The translations under genes were made by a program, and so were the position numbers. A stretch of DNA of 28,487 nt from a virus, in the IMG/VR virus record IMGVR_UViG_3300025138_000251, positions 1-28,487 of that record. One strand, 5' to 3'. This document shows, one piece after another, positions 20,147 through 26,385 of this stretch. Each line of letters opens with the position of its first letter. The first letter of the stretch is position 1. The notes beneath the pieces were generated by a model. It was given only the letters and a program-made list of their open reading frames with translations. It ran no database searches and had not been told where the DNA came from.

Positions 20147-21172
20147 ATGCCAAGTAGTAACCGATCGTCCATATCATTGGCAACAGCTCACGACATAGTC
20201 AGAGCGTGGAATCTACCTAATATGAAAAGGCAGAAAGATGTCTTTGAATATTTAGGATTATCAACTGACAGTGGAACGATGTCATTTTATAGGCAACAAG
20301 CAGAAGAACTAACAGGTATTCAATTACTTCCTCACGATAATAAATCAAATCAAATTGTAAGGATAGAAAGAGCAAATCTGCCACCGCTCACAAATAAAGT
20401 TGATATTACAAATCACCCTTATTGTATGCTCGTGTTTTCAGATGCACACTTCGAGGGGCATGAAACAGTGTCGTTTAAGATTATGTGTGAGGTGCTGAAA
20501 GATTTACTTAAAACAAGACAACTGAAATGTGTCGTAGCGAATGGTGATATTATGGATCTGTCGATATTGTCATCCTTTGCAAAATTTCACACAGAGATAA
20601 GACCAAAGGAAAGAACTGTGCAGAAAGAAATACTAGACTCTCAAGCCCAGATCAACAGGATTCAAAAGATAATTGATAGAGCAAAGTACCCGGTCAAGCA
20701 ATTAGCGACGTTTGGCAATCACGAAACCAGATTATCGAAAATCGCAATGTCATGGGGAAGAGCCTTTGAAGATTTAGAAGCCTTTAAAATATCTAGTTTA
20801 TTTCCTGACTGGGATTGGGCTATGTCCCACTTGGTAGATGATACTGTTATCATCAAGCACAGAATGAGAGGTGGCGTTCACACTGCATATCAAAACTCTA
20901 TGAGAGCAGGTATAAATATTGTGACAGGGCATACACATCAATTGAACTCGAGAACATTCAACACTTATTCAACCACATCTATGTCTATTCAAACAGGTCA
21001 TTTATCAGAGCAGTATCATCCTTACCTTGAAGATAATGTAGCGAACGATTGGAATAATGGGTTTGCAGTTATCACTGTCGATCCAGAGGAAAAGACTGTT
21101 CATCCAGAACTCGTCCAAGTAAATAATCTGTATCGATCTGCATATTTCAGAGGTAAGAAATACACTGTATGA
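20147..21172 (+). CDS. calcineurin-like metallophosphoesterase
   Basis: A 341-residue protein. All metal-binding motifs are present in order: D-x-H in FSDAHFEGH (98-101), GDIMD (133-137), GNHE (190-193), H238 in IIKHRM and GHTH (261-264). This supports a catalytically active di-metal phosphoesterase. The N-terminal 85 residues resemble a small helical DNA-binding-like region (AHDIVRAWNLPN, MKRQKDVFEYLGLS). The substrate, DNA, nucleotide or protein, cannot be told. An AGGAGG Shine-Dalgarno lies just upstream of ATG 20147. Location among the portal and head genes is unusual and may reflect DNA end processing or a packaged enzyme. The stop overlaps the next start as ATGA. Confidence 0.85.
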   Translation: MPSSNRSSISLATAHDIVRAWNLPNMKRQKDVFEYLGLSTDSGTMSFYRQQAEELTGIQLLPHDNKSNQIVRIERANLPPLTNKVDITNHPYCMLVFSDAHFEGHETVSFKIMCEVLKDLLKTRQLKCVVANGDIMDLSILSSFAKFHTEIRPKERTVQKEILDSQAQINRIQKIIDRAKYPVKQLATFGNHETRLSKIAMSWGRAFEDLEAFKISSLFPDWDWAMSHLVDDTVIIKHRMRGGVHTAYQNSMRAGINIVTGHTHQLNSRTFNTYSTTSMSIQTGHLSEQYHPYLEDNVANDWNNGFAVITVDPEEKTVHPELVQVNNLYRSAYFRGKKYTV

Positions 21173-21423
21173 GAATAGATGACGTGGCAAAGAAATATCC
21201 AATGGTGATGATAGATTGGCAGGATCATACTGCTGAGGGATCATGGATCGAGAATATCAAAGACTGTGATTATGAGATTGCCAGATCAATAGGATGGCTT
21301 ATTGATGAAGATGACAACACATATAAAATAGCAAATGCCTTAACAAGAGATTCAGGAGTTGGTGGAGTTAGTGTTATACTGAAGTCATGTGTACTTGAAT
21401 ATTGGGAATTTTATGAAGATTAA
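21169..21423 (+). CDS. hypothetical protein, 84 residues
   Basis: Starts at the ATGA overlap. The sequence PMVMIDWQDHTAEGSWIEN, GWLIDEDDNTYKIANALTRD, then GVGGVSVILKSCVLEY resembles a short phage family of small regulatory-looking proteins in which a W-D-T-G-S-W motif is followed by an acidic G-[YW]-L segment. Function unknown. It lies between the phosphoesterase and an HNH-type nuclease. Confidence 0.65.
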   Translation: MRIDDVAKKYPMVMIDWQDHTAEGSWIENIKDCDYEIARSIGWLIDEDDNTYKIANALTRDSGVGGVSVILKSCVLEYWEFYED

Positions 21424-21434
21424 ACAAAGAGCAA

Positions 21435-21725
21435 ATGAAAAAAGCAGAGAAGGAACATTTAAGAAAAGTAGCTGAATTAGGATGTATTATTTGTAATAAG
21501 ATGGGCTACCCAGATTCACCTGCTGAGATACATCATATTAAGAAAGGCATAATGAGTAAGCGATCAACTCATTTTGAGACTATACCTTTGTGTCCACATC
21601 ATCATAGAACCTCAAATGATGCATATCACTTTAATTCAAAAACATTCACAGAAAAATGGGGAACACAAGAGCAATTATTAAATGAAACTAATATAATGAT
21701 TTATGGCGAAAATAAGGTTAGATAG
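21435..21725 (+). CDS. HNH-type nuclease, Ref-like
   Basis: A 96-residue protein. A zinc-type knuckle C17-x2-C20 (LGCIICNKMG), the HH motif in EIHHIKKG (33-34), and PLCPHHHRTS (C53, H55-57) form an HNH/beta-beta-alpha metal site. The segment after it (YHFNSKTFTEKWGTQEQLL) is typical of the small Ref/recombination-enhancement nuclease group in phages. It would nick or cut DNA, possibly in recombination or packaging. It overlaps the next gene by 23 bases. Confidence 0.78.
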   Translation: MKKAEKEHLRKVAELGCIICNKMGYPDSPAEIHHIKKGIMSKRSTHFETIPLCPHHHRTSNDAYHFNSKTFTEKWGTQEQLLNETNIMIYGENKVR

Positions 21726-22476
21726 GCGCAAAGACTACAAAGAACAGCTGAGAATGTTTGTCAGCCTAAGCAATGCTGTGCGAATCCAGATCAGACAATT
21801 ATTTAAGAAATACTCTAATAGAGCCTCAAAAGAATTCACAAGAGATTTAAAAATATCTGATAGTTATTATATAGATTTTTATAACGATCTCTTAGATATA
21901 CTTATAAAATCCTCCACAAGAATAATTGAGGATGTAGATATAAGATTAAAACGAACAAGGATGGTGAAGCAGAACGAGGAGATTGATCCGATTGTAAGCG
22001 CATATATAAGTCAATTTACTGCCAATAATGTAGGGAATATCACAGAGACCACACGAAAATATATTAAAAAAGAGATAGAGTTGGGTATAGAAGCAGGTTT
22101 GGAAATAGGAACTATCGCAAGTAATATTCGTAAATCCACTGCATTCAAGCCTACCAGATCAACGATGATCGCAAGAACAGAATCACATCAGGCTATGAAT
22201 TATGGCAGTTTACAAATTGCTAAAAAAATGGGATTGAAGAAACCAATTAAGGAGTGGGCTAGTGCAATTGATGATAGAACTAGATCATGGCATAGAGTTT
22301 TAAATGGAACTCGTGTTGACGCTGATAAAGATTTTATTATAAACACTCCTGTTAAAGGTGGTGGAATTATAGAGAAACCAATGGCTTATCCAAGTGATCC
22401 GAGAGGTGGTGCAAGTAATGTGATCAATTGCAGATGTTTCGTTTTATATTATGACTCAGATGATTTAGTTGATTGA
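21703..22476 (+). CDS. head morphogenesis protein (SPP1 gp7/Mu F-like)
   Basis: A 257-residue protein. An N-terminal helical part with Lys/Arg-rich segments leads to the diagnostic C-terminal motif set: STMIARTESHQAMNYGSLQI, KEWASAIDDRTRSWHRVLNG, and GASNVINCRCF. This is the phage_Mu_F/SPP1 gp7 minor head domain, a protein internal to the capsid that associates with the portal. Start ATG 21703 overlaps the nuclease gene. It lies right before the protease and capsid, the usual order. Confidence 0.88.
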   Translation: MAKIRLDRRKDYKEQLRMFVSLSNAVRIQIRQLFKKYSNRASKEFTRDLKISDSYYIDFYNDLLDILIKSSTRIIEDVDIRLKRTRMVKQNEEIDPIVSAYISQFTANNVGNITETTRKYIKKEIELGIEAGLEIGTIASNIRKSTAFKPTRSTMIARTESHQAMNYGSLQIAKKMGLKKPIKEWASAIDDRTRSWHRVLNGTRVDADKDFIINTPVKGGGIIEKPMAYPSDPRGGASNVINCRCFVLYYDSDDLVD

Positions 22477-22483
22477 TATTGTA

Positions 22484-22513
22484 TTAACACATCTTTTATT
22501 GTTAGAATACAAA
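22484..22513 (+). promoter_or_regulatory. possible promoter for protease and capsid genes
   Basis: In the 95-base gap before the protease start, TTAACA (22484-22489), an 18-base spacer and TACAAA (22508-22513) form a moderate sigma70-like match (nine of twelve). A promoter here would raise capsid message relative to the packaging genes. The evidence is limited to the boxes and the unusual gap within an otherwise gapless operon. Confidence 0.35.
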
Positions 22514-22571
22514 TAATTATTGACAGGTTATTTTTATTATGGCAATTGAAACAATTAACGAAGAGGAATTA

Positions 22572-23216
22572 ATGGACACAAACACTTTGGATCTGTCATG
22601 CGAGTTCAAACGCATAGATACAGATGAAGATGGATCATTCGAGGGATATGGAAGCGTTTTCAATAATAAAGATTTAGGAAACGATGTGATTAGGAAAGGA
22701 TCATTTTCCCGGACGATCGCTGAGAAGAAACCTAACCAGATCAAATTATTATATCAACACAAAACTGATGAGCCTATCGGTGTGATAGATGCCATAGAAG
22801 AAGATAGTAAAGGTTTAAAAATAAAAGGTCGCCTAGCAATGGGGACACAAAAAGGCAGAGAAGTATATGAGCTCATGAAGATGGGTGCATTAGATTCAAT
22901 GTCAATCGGTTATCGTTTAGCGCCAGATGGATATAAATATGATGATAAAAACAAAAGGCGTGTAATCAAAGAGGTTGATCTCATGGAAATATCTATGGTC
23001 ACCTTTCCAATGAATCCAAAAGCTAAAGTTACTAAAGTAAAACGTAGCGACTTTGATGAAATGGACGTGAGAGAAAAAGAAAACTATCTATGTGAAGTAG
23101 GTGGGATGTCTAATTCCCTTGCAAAACACAGTGCGAGTATACTGCATAAATCTTTTAATAAAGAGCAATGTGATGTTGTCGATAGTATTAAGCATTTAAT
23201 TAACATACTTAAATAG
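22572..23216 (+). CDS. HK97-family prohead protease
   Basis: A 214-residue serine protease that cleaves the capsid delta domain. The active-site block is visible: His63 in LLYQHKTDEPIGV, and Ser111 in the GALDSMSIGYR block, with EGYGSVFNN at the N-terminus and EISMVTFPMNP ahead of the end. I chose ATG 22572 rather than the in-frame ATG 22539 because GAGGAATTA lies just upstream of it, while 22539 has no Shine-Dalgarno. The capsid gene starts ten bases after the stop. Confidence 0.9.
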   Translation: MDTNTLDLSCEFKRIDTDEDGSFEGYGSVFNNKDLGNDVIRKGSFSRTIAEKKPNQIKLLYQHKTDEPIGVIDAIEEDSKGLKIKGRLAMGTQKGREVYELMKMGALDSMSIGYRLAPDGYKYDDKNKRRVIKEVDLMEISMVTFPMNPKAKVTKVKRSDFDEMDVREKENYLCEVGGMSNSLAKHSASILHKSFNKEQCDVVDSIKHLINILK

Positions 23217-23226
23217 AGGACAAAAA

Positions 23227-24438
23227 ATGTCAGAAGAAGTGAAAGAAGTCTTGGACAGTCTTGGATCTACATTTGAAGAGTTTAAATCTGAAAATGATAA
23301 AAGACTAAAAGAGATCGAAAGCAAAGGTCATGCTGATCCTATCCTTCAAGAAAAAGTTGATAAAATGTCAGAGGATGTTGCTAGTTTATGTGAAGCTAGA
23401 CAGTCTATCGAAATTCAACAAAAAAACCTTGAAGATGCAACAGCAAAAATAGAAAAATTAGAAACAGTTATTAACAGACCTGAATCAGGTGGATCTAAAG
23501 AAGTAGATTACCAAAAACAAGTGTTTGATAAATGGCTAAGAAAAGGTGAAGTAGATCCTGAAGAGAGAAAGGCTTTATATGAGTCAGATGATACTCTTGG
23601 TGGATTTTATGCGCCTACTGAGTACGTGGCAGATCTTATTAAGACTGTGACAGAAATATCTCCTATTCGTTCAATTGCGAGAGTAAGACAAACAGATAAG
23701 AGAGGGATTGAGATTCCAAAAAGAACTGGTCAGTTCTCTGCATCATTTGTTGCAGAACAAGGTACCAGATCAGAAACAACAGGGTACACAACAGGCATGA
23801 TGTCAATTGATGCTCATGAATGCTTTGCAGAAGTTCATATCTCACAAGCTATGCTTGAAGATTCTGCGTTTAATTTAGAATCCGAAATGGGTACTGAATT
23901 TGCAGAACAATTTGCAAAACTTGAAGGTACTTCTTTTGTTGCAGGTAATGGTGTCGGAAAACCTTTAGGCTTCACTGACAGCAGTGCTGGAGTTGGATCT
24001 ACTAATTCAGGATCTGGAACGGCTCTAACTGCCAATGGTATATTAGACTTAGTTTATGCTATCAAGTCTGAATATCTAGGCAACTCACGTTTCGTCATGA
24101 ACAGAACAACTCTTGCTAAACTTCTACAATTAGAAGATGGCGAAGGTCAAAAAATATTCCACGTAGGTTTAAACCTTGTAAATGGAGCTCCTTCTACAAT
24201 AGCAGGTCATCCATATACATTAGCTACAGATATGCCTGACATAGGTGGTAGTGCTAAACCGATTGCTTTCGGAGACTTCTCTAAAGCATACACAATCGTG
24301 GATAGAGTTAATATCTCAGTAATGAGAGATCCATACTCACAAGCTTCTTCAGGTAACATTAAATACCTAGCAAGAAAAAGGGTCGGTGGAACAGTAGTTC
24401 TTGCCGAAGCAATTAGACTACAGAACATTAGTTCATAA
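23227..24438 (+). CDS. major capsid protein, HK97 fold
   Basis: A 403-residue protein. Residues 1-90 are a charged coiled-coil delta domain (EEVKEVLDSLGSTFEEFKS, IQQKNLEDATAKIEKLETVI) that acts as internal scaffold, then a Ser/Gly linker (PESGGSKE), likely the cleavage zone. The mature HK97 fold follows: GGFYAPTEYVADLIKTVTE, FVAEQGTRSETTGY, FVAGNGVGKPLGF, and the C-terminal ISVMRDPYSQA. A GAGGA Shine-Dalgarno precedes ATG 23227. The protease upstream and decoration-type gene downstream fit the classic module. Confidence 0.94.
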   Translation: MSEEVKEVLDSLGSTFEEFKSENDKRLKEIESKGHADPILQEKVDKMSEDVASLCEARQSIEIQQKNLEDATAKIEKLETVINRPESGGSKEVDYQKQVFDKWLRKGEVDPEERKALYESDDTLGGFYAPTEYVADLIKTVTEISPIRSIARVRQTDKRGIEIPKRTGQFSASFVAEQGTRSETTGYTTGMMSIDAHECFAEVHISQAMLEDSAFNLESEMGTEFAEQFAKLEGTSFVAGNGVGKPLGFTDSSAGVGSTNSGSGTALTANGILDLVYAIKSEYLGNSRFVMNRTTLAKLLQLEDGEGQKIFHVGLNLVNGAPSTIAGHPYTLATDMPDIGGSAKPIAFGDFSKAYTIVDRVNISVMRDPYSQASSGNIKYLARKRVGGTVVLAEAIRLQNISS

Positions 24439-24450
24439 CGGAGGACTATT

Positions 24451-24882
24451 ATGAGAGATTTATCTAACAACGTAGTTGCCGTAGTGGGAACAGTTCCTGC
24501 TGTAGTAACAGCTGACGCTAACGGTACTGGAGTAGATTTGAAAGGTTTTGAATCTGCAATGGTTATTGTTAATACAGGCATAGAGGGAGATACTTTAGGT
24601 AGTACTGTCAAATTTGATTTCATTCTTGAAGAATCTGATGACAACTCTACTTATAGTGCTGTAACAAGCTCAACATCTGTAACAGAAACTTCTGTTGATA
24701 GTAGTGGTATCTTTTTAACATTAGATGCAAACGGTGAAACACCACAAATCAAACAAATTGGTTATATTGGTGGGAAACGTTATATCAGATGTAAAATTGA
24801 TGCTACAGGTTCCCATTCAAATGGAACACCAATGTCAATTGAGGTAATAAAAGGTAATCCACAGGATTCTGAGGATGCTTAA
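24451..24882 (+). CDS. probable capsid decoration protein
   Basis: A 143-residue, beta-rich acidic protein: AVVTADANGTGVDLKGFESA, KFDFILEESDDNSTYSAV, and QIGYIGGKRYIRCKIDAT. Proteins with ADxNGTxVDLxGFxSA and an I-G-Y-I-G-x-K-R-Y motif, placed directly after the capsid gene, are typical decoration or head-surface proteins of alphaproteobacterial phages. The role is inferred from position and pattern. A CGGAGGA Shine-Dalgarno lies upstream of ATG 24451. Confidence 0.75.
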   Translation: MRDLSNNVVAVVGTVPAVVTADANGTGVDLKGFESAMVIVNTGIEGDTLGSTVKFDFILEESDDNSTYSAVTSSTSVTETSVDSSGIFLTLDANGETPQIKQIGYIGGKRYIRCKIDATGSHSNGTPMSIEVIKGNPQDSEDA

Positions 24883-24885
24883 TTA

Positions 24886-24937
24886 GTCTAGTTATCTAGA
24901 CAAACGAGGGTAGGGTTTGCTCATTGTCCCTGCCCTC
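24886..24937 (+). terminator. two tandem hairpins after the capsid and decoration genes
   Basis: Hairpin 1: GTCTAG (24886-24891), TTAT loop, CTAGAC (24896-24901), a perfect six-pair stem. Hairpin 2: arms GAGGG-T-AGGG (24906-24915) and CCCT-G-CCCTC (24928-24937), ten pairs including one U-G pair, with a 12-base loop. No T-run follows either, so they are not classic terminators. They could attenuate read-through into tail-tip genes or protect the capsid message from 3' exonucleases. Confidence 0.5.
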
Positions 24938-24951
24938 ACCTAGAGGTGAAT

Positions 24952-25155
24952 ATGTGTAACAGCACACCATACTCGGATAAAGAGATAGCAATTATAAAAG
25001 CTATCTACAAGATTGATCCTAAAGCTAAATTTCGTGTGAAAGGATCATTAGAGAATCGTATTGATTTTTTATATGGTGGAATCGAATGGGAATCAGAGCC
25101 TATCAGCTGGGAAACAGTGGTAGAAAAAATGTATGAATTAGAGGTTAACAAATGA
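24952..25155 (+). CDS. hypothetical protein, 67 residues
   Basis: ATG 24952 is favoured over GTG 24946 because GAGG (24943-24946) is then at a proper distance. The product is short (STPYSDKEIAIIKAIYKIDP, KFRVKGSLENRIDFLYGGIE, SWETVVEKMYEL), with an N-terminal helix and a beta/alpha end. No family recognised. Its stop overlaps the next ATG. It may be a structural accessory since it is in the head-to-tail stretch. Confidence 0.6.
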   Translation: MCNSTPYSDKEIAIIKAIYKIDPKAKFRVKGSLENRIDFLYGGIEWESEPISWETVVEKMYELEVNK

Positions 25156-25397
25156 ATATTAAAATGATCAAAGAAACAGTAGCTAGTTGTAATGAAAGCG
25201 GTAATGCTACTAAAGTTTACAAACAAGATGAAATTATAGAGTGCGATAATCAATGGCAAATCGATCTCGCAAACAATTTAGTTGCATCTGGATTGGCGAT
25301 GGAATGTAAAACTGTAGCACCAAAAGAAACAAAAAAGGCTGAAAAGAAAGCTACAGCGCCAAAAGTTAAAAGAAAAAAATCAGTTAAGAAGGACTAA
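25152..25397 (+). CDS. hypothetical protein with Lys-rich tail, 81 residues
   Basis: Starts at ATGA 25152. The first 50 residues (KMIKETVASCNESGNATKVY, DNQWQIDLANNLVASGLAM) form a small domain that resembles short proteins found between capsid and connector genes of phages. The remaining 30 residues are Lys/Ala-rich (KKAEKKATAPKVKRKKSVKK), probably disordered and nucleic-acid-binding or surface-exposed. The stop codon directly precedes the next ATG with no gap. Confidence 0.62.
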   Translation: MNIKMIKETVASCNESGNATKVYKQDEIIECDNQWQIDLANNLVASGLAMECKTVAPKETKKAEKKATAPKVKRKKSVKKD

Positions 25398-25973
25398 ATG
25401 TCTAGATCAATAGGATCAGATTTTTCTAGTCAATTATCATCTGGTGTTATCAGACCCTTTTATGCGATATCAGTCGGATTCAAAGATTCAACACTTAGAT
25501 TATGGACTGGTATTGGCGATCTATTTTTTGATGGCTACACTTTCATTGGATCTGGAAATTTATTATCTATATCCAATGTGAATGAAACAGCTGATATCAG
25601 GGCATCTGGTGTCAAAGTGTCATTGTCAGGTCTTGATTCATCTATATTAAGCTCATCAATTTCTCAGGACTCAGAGGGTGGAGTCGTTAAGCTTTATTTT
25701 GGTGTTTTAACTACGACAGAAAATGCAACTGCTGTGGTGGATTCTCCATATCAATTATTCGAGGGATCATTAGACACAATCCAAATAACAGAGACAGGTG
25801 AAACTGCTATGATAACAGTCACTGTTGAAAATAAACTTATCATGTTGGAAAGACCTAGAAACAGAAGATATACAGATCAAGACCAAAAGAATTTATTTGC
25901 AGGAGATAAAGGATTAGAATTTGTAGATGACTTACAAGACAAGGAGTTAATCTGGGGTGGTGGAACGAGATAA
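25398..25973 (+). CDS. minor tail protein (DUF2163-type)
   Basis: A 191-residue protein. The start SSQLSSGVIRPFYAISVGFK, the core RASGVKVSLSGLDSS and the ending ERPRNRRYTDQDQKNLFAGD are typical of the tail-tip protein located before the J-like gene in lambda-like and marine phages, related to the GTA gp13/DUF2163 class. The domain is shorter than a complete DUF2163 protein, so it may be a reduced version. It ends 17 bases into the acyltransferase gene. Confidence 0.72.
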   Translation: MSRSIGSDFSSQLSSGVIRPFYAISVGFKDSTLRLWTGIGDLFFDGYTFIGSGNLLSISNVNETADIRASGVKVSLSGLDSSILSSSISQDSEGGVVKLYFGVLTTTENATAVVDSPYQLFEGSLDTIQITETGETAMITVTVENKLIMLERPRNRRYTDQDQKNLFAGDKGLEFVDDLQDKELIWGGGTR

Positions 25974-26385
25974 CGCACGAATATATGAAGTTATAAATTT
26001 TTATAAACAATTTCATCAATATTCGTACAACACAGAAAGCGAATTATTCTATCATATATACCCCTCATTCGTGCATGGGCAATATAGAATATATCGTGAT
26101 GGTAACGATATAATCGGTTTTTGTAATTGGTGCTTTTTAAACGATTTAACTCAAGCTAAATTCATCAAATCAGGGATTATAAGTCCAGATCAATGGAAGT
26201 CAGGTGAAAATTTATGGATTCATGATTTAGTTGCATCTAAAAATACTGTTAGAATAGCCAAAGATATAAAAAAAATGTCTTTGATCATGATAGGCAATAG
26301 AAAGAATATGAATTATTTAAGAATTAAGAACAGCGAGATATTTGCAAAGCGCACATTTCAAACTAAAAACCACTGGGGTAAATAA
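25957..26385 (+). CDS. HlyC-like toxin-activating acyltransferase homologue
   Basis: A 142-residue protein. The pattern YHIYPSFVHGQYRIYRDGND followed by IIGFCNWCFLND, and the W80-KSGENLWIHD90 segment before LVASK, follows HlyC (LPAI..QY.L...D..PVAYCSWA.L, then DW.SG...W..D..AP). H20 and D90 align with HlyC's catalytic His23 and Asp92, as far as a hand alignment allows. HlyC transfers fatty acyl groups from acyl-ACP to lysines of RTX proteins. Similar genes occur in marine and cyanophages next to tail-tip genes. Start GTG 25957 (AAGGAG about ten bases upstream) overlaps the preceding gene. Confidence 0.72.
   Translation: MVERDNARIYEVINFYKQFHQYSYNTESELFYHIYPSFVHGQYRIYRDGNDIIGFCNWCFLNDLTQAKFIKSGIISPDQWKSGENLWIHDLVASKNTVRIAKDIKKMSLIMIGNRKNMNYLRIKNSEIFAKRTFQTKNHWGK

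Noticed and set aside
22520-22525. Perfect TTGACA before the prohead protease
   Set aside because: No -10-like hexamer lies 16-18 bases downstream; the weaker TTAACA/TACAAA pair just upstream has better spacing.
22539-22571. Longer prohead protease start at ATG 22539
   Set aside because: No Shine-Dalgarno precedes it, while GAGGAATTA lies directly before ATG 22572 and the protein there starts close to the usual family length.
24207-24644. Long minus-strand open frame across the capsid and decoration gene junction
   Set aside because: It is antisense to two well-supported genes, has no ribosome site and encodes a low-complexity Ser/Thr/Pro-rich product typical of shadow frames.
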